DNA of 7,845 nt from JACMNW01 sp031402355 (lineage in GTDB: Bacteria; Pseudomonadota; Alphaproteobacteria; Rhodobacterales; Rhodobacteraceae). Position numbers and translations under genes: made by a program. A model generated the notes under the pieces. The model was not told where the DNA came from. It searched no databases and saw only the letters and a list, made by a program, of their open reading frames with translations. Position 1 is the stretch's first letter; the number at the start of each line of letters is the position of its first letter. The stretch covers positions 1 to 7,845 of the forward strand of contig JANNSG010000192.1 of NCBI GenBank assembly GCA_031402355.1. Direction: 5' to 3'. Positions 1-5,706 of the stretch are shown piece by piece.

Positions 1-77
1 TGCGGGTACATGATGTGGGCGAGACGCGGCAGGCGCTTGCGCTGTGGCGTGCCGTCACTGTGGGAGATGTGGAATGA
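1..77 (+). CDS. folP: Dihydropteroate synthase, C-terminal end only (partial)
   Basis: Only the last 24 codons are present; the gene runs in from the left edge. The visible residues contain RVHDVGETRQALALWRAV, which matches the conserved C-terminal R-V-H-D-V motif of dihydropteroate synthase. In that family the Arg and His contribute to binding the pterin diphosphate and p-aminobenzoate. The enzyme joins these two to form dihydropteroate in cytoplasmic folate synthesis. Its TGA stop (75-77) overlaps the ATG of the next gene, which I identify as glmM. The folP-glmM order is widely conserved in proteobacteria and supports both calls. The fragment is too short to judge whether the whole protein is normal. 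Confidence 0.8.
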   Translation, partial: RVHDVGETRQALALWRAVTVGDVE

Positions 78-1417
78 CGCGTAAACTGTTTGGCACCGAC
101 GGGGTACGGGGGCGGGCGAACACCTATCCGATGACGGCCGATATGGCGCTTCGTCTGGGCGCAGCGGCGGGGCGGTATTTCCGGCGAGATGGATCATCGG
201 CACACCGGGTGGTGATCGGCAAGGATACAAGGCTTTCAGGCTATATGCTGGAAAACGCATTGACGGCAGGGTTGACCAGCACTGGCATGAATGTGCTTTT
301 GTTGGGACCGATTCCCACCCCGGCGGTGGGGTTTCTGACCCGGTCGATGCGTGCCGATCTGGGCGTGATGATTTCGGCCAGCCATAACCCGCATGAAGAC
401 AACGGCATCAAGTTCTTCGGACCGGACGGCTTCAAGCTGTCAGACGAGGCGGAAGCAGAGATTGAAGCGATGGTGCAAGGCGAGATCGTGCCCGCCCAAC
501 CTGCAAACATCGGACGGGCCAAGCGGATTGACGATGGCCGGGGGCGCTATCAGGAATATGCCAAGACAACATTTCCGGCGGGGCTGCGGCTGGACGGGAT
601 CAAAGTGGTGATCGATTGCGCGAATGGTGCCGCCTACAAAACGGCACCCGAGGTGTTGTGGGAATTGGGGGCAGAGGTGATCCGTGTCGGTGTTGCCCCG
701 AACGGAACCAACATCAATGATCGCTGTGGATCAACCCATACCGAAACGGCCGCTGAGGCGGTGGTCGCGCATGACGCGCATGTCGGCATTTCGTTGGATG
801 GCGATGCAGACCGGGTGATGATCCTGGATCAGAACGGCAAAGTGGCTGACGGTGACCAGATCATGGCGCTGATGGCGGCGCGGTGGGCGGAGGAAGGACG
901 CCTGAAGGGTGGTGCGCTGGTCGCTACGGTGATGTCCAATCTGGGGTTGGAGCGGTTTCTGGAAGGCCGGGGTCTGCGGCTGGAACGAACGGCGGTGGGG
1001 GACCGATATGTAGTTGAACGAATGCGCGAGGGTGGCTTCAATCTGGGGGGCGAGCAATCCGGGCATATCGTGATGACGGATTATGCGACGACAGGGGACG
1101 GGCTGATCGCTGGGTTGCAGTTTCTGGCGGAAATGGCCCGCACGGGGAAACCGGCGTCTGATTTGACCCGCAGTTTTGAAACCGTGCCGCAGATGCTGAA
1201 AAACGTCCGTTACGGGGCGGGGTCTGCCCCGTTGGAGGCGGCGTCGGTGAAGGCGATCATTGCGGCGTCGGAGGTTCGATTGCGGGGCAAGGGTCGGCTG
1301 TTGATCCGGAAATCGGGGACCGAACCGCTGGTGCGGGTGATGGCGGAATGTGAGGATGAGGGGTTGCTGATTGAGGTGGTGGACGGCATCGTGGCCGCCG
1401 TTCAGGCCGCGATGTAA
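74..1417 (+). CDS. glmM: Phosphoglucosamine mutase GlmM
   Basis: Converts glucosamine-6-phosphate to glucosamine-1-phosphate in the cytoplasm, on the way to UDP-GlcNAc for peptidoglycan and lipopolysaccharide. From the ATG at 74 the protein has 447 residues, the normal length for GlmM. The N-terminus reads TRKLFGTDGVRG, typical of the family. The phosphoserine loop ISASHNP is at residues 100-106, with Ser103 as the expected phosphorylated residue. The Mg-binding loop DGDADR is at 242-247, the sugar-specificity loop GGEQSGH at 325-331, and the C-terminal phosphate-binding stretch RKSGTEPLVRVM at 412-423. An in-frame ATG at 44 would add 10 residues, but those lie inside folP and do not resemble the family, so the start overlapping the folP stop (ATGA) was chosen. 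That overlap suggests translational coupling. No key residue is missing. Confidence 0.97.
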   Translation: MTRKLFGTDGVRGRANTYPMTADMALRLGAAAGRYFRRDGSSAHRVVIGKDTRLSGYMLENALTAGLTSTGMNVLLLGPIPTPAVGFLTRSMRADLGVMISASHNPHEDNGIKFFGPDGFKLSDEAEAEIEAMVQGEIVPAQPANIGRAKRIDDGRGRYQEYAKTTFPAGLRLDGIKVVIDCANGAAYKTAPEVLWELGAEVIRVGVAPNGTNINDRCGSTHTETAAEAVVAHDAHVGISLDGDADRVMILDQNGKVADGDQIMALMAARWAEEGRLKGGALVATVMSNLGLERFLEGRGLRLERTAVGDRYVVERMREGGFNLGGEQSGHIVMTDYATTGDGLIAGLQFLAEMARTGKPASDLTRSFETVPQMLKNVRYGAGSAPLEAASVKAIIAASEVRLRGKGRLLIRKSGTEPLVRVMAECEDEGLLIEVVDGIVAAVQAAM

Positions 1418-1434
1418 CACGTGTGATACAAACC

Positions 1435-1469
1435 CCAAGATCTTGATATCAAATGATACCTTGGTTTTT
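1435..1469 (+). terminator. Weak candidate terminator after glmM
   Basis: CCAAG (1435-1439) can pair with CTTGG (1460-1464), followed directly by TTTTT (1465-1469). The 20-nt loop is AT-rich and holds small palindromes (TTGATATCAA at 1443-1452, and TATC/GATA arms). The position, 17 bp after the glmM stop and before the convergent dehydrogenase gene, suits a terminator. The stem is only 5 bp, so this is a suggestion rather than a firm call. The rest of the 1418-1519 gap shows nothing recognisable. Confidence 0.28.
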
Positions 1470-1519
1470 CTTAACTTAGATTTAACCTCCAGACAGCCAC
1501 GAAGTGCTGCCAGGCCGGG

Positions 1520-2284
1520 TCAGATTGCGGTAAAGCCGTTGTCGACAAACAGATGCGTGCCGTTGACGAAACTCGCCTCGTCGCTGGCCAGAAACAAGGC
1601 GGCTTGTGCAACTTCAACTGCCTTGCCGATCCTGCCCTGTGCGGCAATGATTGCCGCATCCGATACATCCACCCCCAAGGCCTGAAGATCGCACACTTCG
1701 CGCAAGCCATGCGGGGTTTCGATAAAACCGGGGCAAACGGCATTGCAACGGATACCCCGGTCGCGGAATTCGACAGCAATGGCGCGTGCAAACATATGGA
1801 CCGCGCCCTTTGTGGTGTCATAAAGCACCTCCATCGGCGTGCCCGCCACGGCGGAAATTGACGAGGTGCAGACTATGGACCCACCGCCTGCGGCGATCAT
1901 GCCGGGCAGCACGGCGCGGGTCATCAGGAACATCGATTTGACGTTGACGGCGTGCAGCCAATCCCAGTCCTGTTCGGTGGTTTCCAAAAACGGCTTTATA
2001 ACAATGGTGCCTGCGTGGTTGAACAACACGTTTGCCGGGCCGTGGGCCAGCGTGGCCTGTTCAACTGCCGCGATCACCTGAGCGGCGTCTGAGACATCGC
2101 ATTTGATGGCGATAGCATGTCCACCGGCAGCAGTGATTTCTGAAACGCGGGCCTCTGCCTCTGCCAGGTTCAGATCGAGGATCGCGACTTTCGCCCCTTC
2201 GGCCGCGAACAGCAGACTTGCCGCCCCGCCCATGCCGGTTGCCCCACCGGAAATGATGGCGATTTTACCTGTCAGTCTGCCCAT
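1520..2284 (-). CDS. Short-chain dehydrogenase/reductase (SDR family), substrate unknown
   Basis: A 254-residue classical SDR with a single Rossmann fold, probably an NAD(H)-dependent cytoplasmic alcohol dehydrogenase or ketone reductase. The nucleotide-binding glycine motif is SGGATGMG (12-19), with Ser12 in place of the usual Thr. Asp37, at the end of the second strand (VAILDLN), favours NAD over NADP. The structural NNAG motif appears as NHAG (89-92). The catalytic Ser lies in TSS (140-142, probably Ser142), and Tyr155-x-x-x-Lys159 is intact. The C-terminal GTHLFVDNGFTAI is typical of the family. The start at 2284 gives a normal N-terminus; its ribosome site is poor (GGGGG, 2289-2293, only 4 nt from the ATG). 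It lies 78 bp downstream of ilvC on the same strand with a GC hairpin between. No known SDR of branched-chain amino acid synthesis fits this position, so the substrate stays open. Confidence 0.9.
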   Translation of the reverse strand: MGRLTGKIAIISGGATGMGGAASLLFAAEGAKVAILDLNLAEAEARVSEITAAGGHAIAIKCDVSDAAQVIAAVEQATLAHGPANVLFNHAGTIVIKPFLETTEQDWDWLHAVNVKSMFLMTRAVLPGMIAAGGGSIVCTSSISAVAGTPMEVLYDTTKGAVHMFARAIAVEFRDRGIRCNAVCPGFIETPHGLREVCDLQALGVDVSDAAIIAAQGRIGKAVEVAQAALFLASDEASFVNGTHLFVDNGFTAI

Positions 2285-2301
2285 GATGCCCCCAAATGCT
2301 G

Positions 2302-2326
2302 CGGGCGGCCCCGGAAGGGCCGCCCG
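2302..2326 (-). terminator. Perfect GC-rich hairpin between ilvC and the SDR gene
   Basis: On the minus-strand transcript, GGGCGGCCC pairs perfectly with GGGCCGCCC around the 5-nt loop UUCCG, and a further C-G pair gives a 10-bp stem. It begins 36 bp after the ilvC stop and ends 17 bp before the SDR start codon. Position and strength suggest an ilvC transcript end, partial terminator or mRNA-stabilising structure. The bases that follow (CAGCAUUUGG) have no proper U-run, so it is not a textbook intrinsic terminator and some read-through into the SDR gene is likely. A weaker 5-bp stem (GACGG/CCGTC, 2341-2358) lies just before it. Confidence 0.5.
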
Positions 2327-2362
2327 TAAAGTGGTAGAGCGACGGTCAACCCGCCGTCAACA

Positions 2363-3385
2363 TCAGTTCCGGGCTTTATCAACCATCTTGCCCTTGGAAA
2401 TCCATGGCATCATGTCGCGCAGTTTCTTGCCGACCAGTTCGATCTGGTGCTCGTCGTTCGAGCGACGCGAGGCTTTGATCGTGGGCTGGCCAACGGCGTT
2501 TTCCAGCATGAAATCACGCACGAATTTGCCGGACTGAATGTCGGACAACACGGCTTTCATGCGGGCTTTCGTCTCGTCATACGGCAGGATGCGTGGGCCG
2601 GAGACGTATTGGCCATATTCTGCGGTGTTGGAGATCGAGTAATCCATGTTGGCAATGCCGCCTTCATAGATCAGGTCGACGATCAGTTTCACTTCGTGCA
2701 GGCATTCGAAATAGGCCATTTCAGGCTCATATCCCGCTTCAACCAGCGTCTCAAAGCCCATGCGGATCAGTTCAACCAAGCCGCCACACAGAACCGCCTG
2801 TTCACCGAACAGATCAGTTTCGCATTCCTGACGGAAGTTCGTCTCGATGATGCCGGAACGCCCGCCGCCGATACCGGAGCAATAGGACAGGCCGATTTCC
2901 ATCGCTTTGCCGGTGGCGTCGTTATGGACAGCTACAAGGCACGGCACGCCGCCGCCTTTGGTGTATTCGCCGCGCACGGTGTGGCCGGGGCCTTTTGGGG
3001 CCATCATGATGATATCGACGCCCTTTTTTGGCTCAATCAGGCCGAAATGGATGTTCAACCCGTGGGCAAAGGCAATGGCGGCCCCTTCACGGATGTTGTC
3101 ATGCACGTATTTTTTGTAGGTTTCGGCCTGCAATTCATCGGGCATGGTGAACATGATCAGGTCGGCCCATTTGGCGGCTTCGGCTATGCCCATGACCTTG
3201 AGGCCTTCGCCTTCAGCTTTCTTGGCGGAAGGGGAGCCTTCGCGGAGCGCCACGACAAGGTTTTTGGCACCCGAATCGCGCAGGTTCAGCGCGTGGGCGT
3301 GGCCTTGTGAGCCGTAGCCGAGGATGGCGACCTTTTTGTCTTTGATCAGGTTGATGTCGCAGTCACGGTCATAATACACGCGCAT
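2363..3385 (-). CDS. ilvC: Ketol-acid reductoisomerase (class I)
   Basis: Second enzyme of valine, leucine and isoleucine synthesis: Mg-dependent alkyl migration and NADPH reduction of 2-acetolactate or 2-aceto-2-hydroxybutyrate to the dihydroxy acid. The 340-residue length is that of the short class I form. The N-terminal Rossmann domain has GYGSQGHA (23-30) and the ALREGS loop (46-51), which fits an NADPH phosphate-binding site. The catalytic His108 lies in FAHG and Lys131 in APKGPGH. The C-terminal knotted domain has the metal ligands Asp191 and Glu195 (DLFGE), Glu227 and Glu231, and the substrate-binding Ser252 in SISNTAE. All expected residues are present. The ATG at 3385 is preceded by AAAGGAA (3393-3399), a good ribosome site. 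It is transcribed divergently from two Lrp/AsnC regulators, which suggests regulation by amino acid supply; that is inference. Confidence 0.98.
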   Translation of the reverse strand: MRVYYDRDCDINLIKDKKVAILGYGSQGHAHALNLRDSGAKNLVVALREGSPSAKKAEGEGLKVMGIAEAAKWADLIMFTMPDELQAETYKKYVHDNIREGAAIAFAHGLNIHFGLIEPKKGVDIIMMAPKGPGHTVRGEYTKGGGVPCLVAVHNDATGKAMEIGLSYCSGIGGGRSGIIETNFRQECETDLFGEQAVLCGGLVELIRMGFETLVEAGYEPEMAYFECLHEVKLIVDLIYEGGIANMDYSISNTAEYGQYVSGPRILPYDETKARMKAVLSDIQSGKFVRDFMLENAVGQPTIKASRRSNDEHQIELVGKKLRDMMPWISKGKMVDKARN

Positions 3386-3450
3386 TTTTGGGTTCCTTTG
3401 CGGTTGATGGGCGCAGGGTAGGGGTTTTGAGTGGGAATGCTGTGCAAAGT

Positions 3451-3479
3451 TTGACTTGTTTTGAATAATTTCGGATATT
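3451..3479 (+). promoter_or_regulatory. Candidate sigma-70-type promoter for the Lrp/AsnC pair
   Basis: TTGACT (3451-3456, five of six to TTGACA), a 17-bp spacer, then GATATT (3474-3479, four of six to TATAAT) lie about 35 bp upstream of the first regulator's ATG. This sits in an AT-rich stretch that stands out from the surrounding GC-rich DNA. The 13-bp quasi-palindrome AATTTCGGATATT (3467-3479, one mismatched pair) overlaps the -10 box and could bind a regulator. I could not assign a convincing ilvC promoter on the other strand, though one must lie in the same 127-bp gap (3386-3512). Confidence 0.4.
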
Positions 3480-3494
3480 TAATGCGCCGATAAG

Positions 3495-3509
3495 TAATTT
3501 GGTGAATTA
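3495..3509. promoter_or_regulatory. 15-bp palindrome, possible Lrp/AsnC operator
   Basis: TAATT (3495-3499) and AATTA (3505-3509) are perfect inverted arms around a 5-bp spacer (TGGTG), giving a 15-bp site. Operators of the Lrp/AsnC family are commonly about 15 bp, palindromic and AT-rich. The site ends 3 bp before the first regulator's ATG and covers its ribosome site (GGTGA, 3501-3505), so binding could block expression. AT-rich DNA yields such palindromes by chance, so confidence is low. Confidence 0.3.
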
Positions 3510-3512
3510 ATC

Positions 3513-3971
3513 ATGCAACTTGACGATACCGATCGCAGGATATTGCGGCATCATTTGGCAGAACCCTCGCTGGCCCGCGCCGAATTGGCAGCGCGTGCGG
3601 GGGTGACGCCTGCGACGCTGTGGCGGCGGTTGGAGCGGTTGGTGGAGGCGGGGGTGATCCGGTCGGACTCTGTGGTCATTGACTGGAAGCGCTTGGGGTA
3701 TGAGGTGGAAGTATCCTTGCGCTTCACGCTGGATAAGACCGATCCGCGCGCGTTTGATGATTTCATCGGGGCGGCGCGCGGGGTGCCGGAAGTGATTGCA
3801 ATTGAAACGTTTTTGGGTCGGGTGGATGTGCGTCTGAACGTGATCGCGCGGGATATGGCGCATTATGCGGACGTTTACCGTGCGCGCATTCTGACGCTGC
3901 CGCATATCGCCGATATTGAGGCGCTGATGCTGATTGCCACCATCAAGGACGCGGAAGGATTGCCGCTATGA
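3513..3971 (+). CDS. Lrp/AsnC-family transcriptional regulator (first of a pair)
   Basis: A 152-residue protein with the usual Lrp/AsnC design. An N-terminal helix-turn-helix covers about residues 3-48 (LDDTDRRIL, then ELAARAGVTPATLWRRLERL and the GVI turn). A C-terminal alpha/beta effector-binding (RAM/AsnC) domain covers about 64-143, with VPEV at 91-94 and GRVD at 102-105 where the family usually has G-x-x-D-Y. Family members bind DNA as dimers or octamers and sense amino acids or related metabolites. The ATG at 3513 follows GGTGA (3501-3505). The gene is divergent from ilvC and its stop overlaps the start of a second regulator (ATGA), so the two are probably translated together. Control of ilvC and of its own promoter is the natural inference; the effector cannot be read from sequence. 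No gene symbol is justified. Confidence 0.93.
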   Translation: MQLDDTDRRILRHHLAEPSLARAELAARAGVTPATLWRRLERLVEAGVIRSDSVVIDWKRLGYEVEVSLRFTLDKTDPRAFDDFIGAARGVPEVIAIETFLGRVDVRLNVIARDMAHYADVYRARILTLPHIADIEALMLIATIKDAEGLPL

Positions 3972-4423
3972 TGGATCTGGACAGCGTAGACCGCGGGATT
4001 TGCCGGGCGCTGGCGCTGGATGCCGGGGTGAGTGCCGAGGAACTGGGGCGGCGGTTTGGACTGTCGCAACCGGCGGCATGGCGGCGGGTGAAGCGGCTGG
4101 AGGAGGCGGGTATTCTGGCCGGGCGGCGGATCGAGGTGGACCGGGCGGCGCTGGGGTTTGGGGTGACGGTGTTTCTGGGCGTAAAGCTGGCAACCAAGGG
4201 CCGGGTCAGTCTTGAGGATTTCGAGCGGGCAGTGACGGCGATACCCGAGGTGCAGGTGGTGCAACACGTTTTGGGGCTGTTTGATTACCGTCTGCGCGTG
4301 GTGGCGCGCGATATTGCGGATTTTGAACGGGTGTTGCGGCGGCGGATCATGACATTGCCGGGGGTGGGGCAGGTCGAGGCGAATGTGCTATTGACCGAAG
4401 AGCGTCGTCCCGGGCCCTTGTGA
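3968..4423 (+). CDS. Lrp/AsnC-family transcriptional regulator (second of a pair)
   Basis: A 151-residue paralogue of the preceding gene; by eye about 50 of 148 aligned positions are identical and almost no gaps are needed. The helix-turn-helix is at about residues 4-50 (LDSVDRGICRAL; ELGRRFGLSQPAAWRRVKRL). The AsnC/RAM effector domain is at about 65-142, with IPEV at 92-95 and an intact GLFDY at 103-107. The start at 3968 overlaps the previous stop. AAGGA (3955-3959) sits 8 nt upstream of it, which favours it over the in-frame ATG at 3971. The tight coupling suggests the two proteins are made in similar amounts and may form mixed oligomers. The gene is followed by a 126-bp gap and then an enolase-superfamily gene on the same strand, another possible target. 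Confidence 0.93.
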   Translation: MMDLDSVDRGICRALALDAGVSAEELGRRFGLSQPAAWRRVKRLEEAGILAGRRIEVDRAALGFGVTVFLGVKLATKGRVSLEDFERAVTAIPEVQVVQHVLGLFDYRLRVVARDIADFERVLRRRIMTLPGVGQVEANVLLTEERRPGPL

Positions 4424-4479
4424 TTGGCGCAAATCGTCGCGAGACGGTGATTGATTGGCGATAAGGTCCGTGCATCAAG

Positions 4480-4522
4480 CCTGACAGCTGGCCAGGCCGG
4501 ATCAGTAGTGCTGCTCGTCAGG
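4480..4522 (+). other. Possible leader hairpin upstream of the enolase-superfamily gene
   Basis: CCTGACAGC (4480-4488) can pair with GCT-C-GTCAGG (4513-4522) with one bulged base, giving about 9 bp around a 24-nt loop. The structure ends 14 nt before the AAGGAG ribosome site. It could be a leader structure or part of a protein-binding site, or chance pairing in GC-rich DNA. TTGATT (4451-4456) is a possible -35 box, but no convincing -10 follows at normal spacing. The rest of the 4424-4549 gap shows nothing clear. Confidence 0.2.
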
Positions 4523-4549
4523 GCGGTGGGCCGGGCAAGGAGAGGCTGA

Positions 4550-5656
4550 ATGAAGATCACGCGACTGGAGACGTTTTGCACTGAATTCGTGGGGTTTGTG
4601 CGGGCAACATCCGAGACCGGCGCGCAAGGATGGGGTCAGGTCTCAACCTATAACGCCGATATCACGGTTGAGGTGTTTCACCGCCAGATCGCCCCACATG
4701 CGCTGGGCACGGACGCGCTGGAATTTGCCGATACCCTGGCCGTGATCGGCGAGCGGGAGCATAAATATCCGGGCAGCTATCTGCGCCGGGCGATGGCGGG
4801 CTTGGATACTGCGCTGTGGGATCTGCGGGGCAAGGTCGCAGGCAAGCCGGTGGTCAGTCTGCTGGGCGGCAGGCCGGGGCCGCTGCGGGCCTATGCCAGT
4901 TCGATGAAGCGCGATATCACGCCAGAGCAGGAAGCCGAGCGGTTCTTGCGGTTGCAGGGAGACTTTGGCTTTGATGCGTTCAAGTGGCGGGTCGGGCGCG
5001 AATGCGGGCGCGATCTGGACGAATGGCCGGGGCGGACAGAACGGGTGATCCCGGTGGTTTCACGCGCTTTGGGGGACGCGGCGGACAAGCTGGTTGATGC
5101 CAATTCCTGCTATTCGCCAAAGCGGGCGATTGAGGTCGGAAAACTGTTGCAAGACAATGGGATTGGTCATTTCGAAGAGCCGTGCCCCTATTGGAATTAT
5201 GAGCAGACGGCAGAGGTGCGGGCGGCTTTGTCGCTGGATGTATCCGGGGGCGAGCAGGACTGCGAACTGGCAACCTGGGCGCGGATGTTCGATCTAGGCG
5301 CAGTTGATATCGCCCAGCCGGATGTGATGTATATGGGCGGCATCACGCGAACGCTGGAGGTGGCTGCGATGGCGGCGGCGCGGGGCTTGCCGGTGACGCC
5401 GCATGCGGCGAACCTGTCGCTGGTGACGATGTGCACCATGCATTTGCTGAAAGCGTTGCCCAATGCGGGCAAGTATCTGGAGCTGTCAATCGAGGGCCTG
5501 GATTACTATCCCTGGCAGCAGGGGCTGTTTCTGGGGGATCCCTACCGGGTGGATGGCGGCTGTGTGATGGTGCCTGACGCGCCGGGGTGGGGGATCGAGA
5601 TCAGTCCTGACTGGCTGGACAATGCAGCCTATCGGGTGTCGGAAATAGCGGGTTGA
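4550..5656 (+). CDS. Enolase-superfamily enzyme, mandelate racemase subgroup
   Basis: A 368-residue member of the mandelate racemase/muconate lactonizing enzyme group, which removes a proton next to a carboxylate to give a Mg-stabilised enolate. An N-terminal capping domain (about 1-115) is followed by a (beta/alpha)7-beta barrel. The metal ligands are Asp183 (VDANS), Glu209 (FEEP) and Glu235 (GGEQ). A His-Asp pair is formed by Asp258 (QPDVMYMGG) and His285 (TPHAANLS). The spacing between these five residues (26, 26, 23, 27) equals that remembered for mandelate racemase. The second-strand motif is Lys145-Trp-Arg147, K-x-R in place of K-x-K, so the His-Asp face probably does the main acid/base chemistry. 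That fits an acid-sugar dehydratase or an epimerase, but the substrate cannot be named. The start has a strong AAGGAG (4537-4542). An aminotransferase follows after 50 bp. Confidence 0.92.
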   Translation: MKITRLETFCTEFVGFVRATSETGAQGWGQVSTYNADITVEVFHRQIAPHALGTDALEFADTLAVIGEREHKYPGSYLRRAMAGLDTALWDLRGKVAGKPVVSLLGGRPGPLRAYASSMKRDITPEQEAERFLRLQGDFGFDAFKWRVGRECGRDLDEWPGRTERVIPVVSRALGDAADKLVDANSCYSPKRAIEVGKLLQDNGIGHFEEPCPYWNYEQTAEVRAALSLDVSGGEQDCELATWARMFDLGAVDIAQPDVMYMGGITRTLEVAAMAAARGLPVTPHAANLSLVTMCTMHLLKALPNAGKYLELSIEGLDYYPWQQGLFLGDPYRVDGGCVMVPDAPGWGIEISPDWLDNAAYRVSEIAG

Positions 5657-5706
5657 CGGCTTTTGTTCGCCGCTATCTTTTACCAAGACAAAGTGAGGAG
5701 ACGACC

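Noticed and set aside
44..73. Upstream ATG extension of glmM
   Set aside because: The extra 10 residues lie within the folP coding end and do not resemble the GlmM N-terminus; the ATG at 74 gives the family-standard start.
731..1438. A 235-codon open frame on the minus strand opposite glmM
   Set aside because: It is antisense to an intact glmM and its translation is rich in His, Arg, Pro and Gln with no recognisable fold, as expected for a shadow frame.
2447..3310. A 287-codon open frame on the plus strand opposite ilvC
   Set aside because: It lies wholly antisense to a clear, complete ilvC. High-GC codon bias leaves long open frames on the opposite strand, and its translation resembles no protein family I know.
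3513..4423. Siroheme decarboxylase pair (AhbA/AhbB or NirDL type), which also looks like tandem Lrp-like proteins
   Set aside because: No haem or haem d1 synthesis genes are nearby, and the His/Tyr signature (HNYxR and YNLWF type) expected in those enzymes is absent; both proteins look like ordinary DNA-binding regulators.
5653..5706. Upstream TTG start for the aminotransferase
   Set aside because: It overlaps the stop of the enolase-superfamily gene, whereas the ATG at 5707 has a strong, well-spaced GTGAGGAG.
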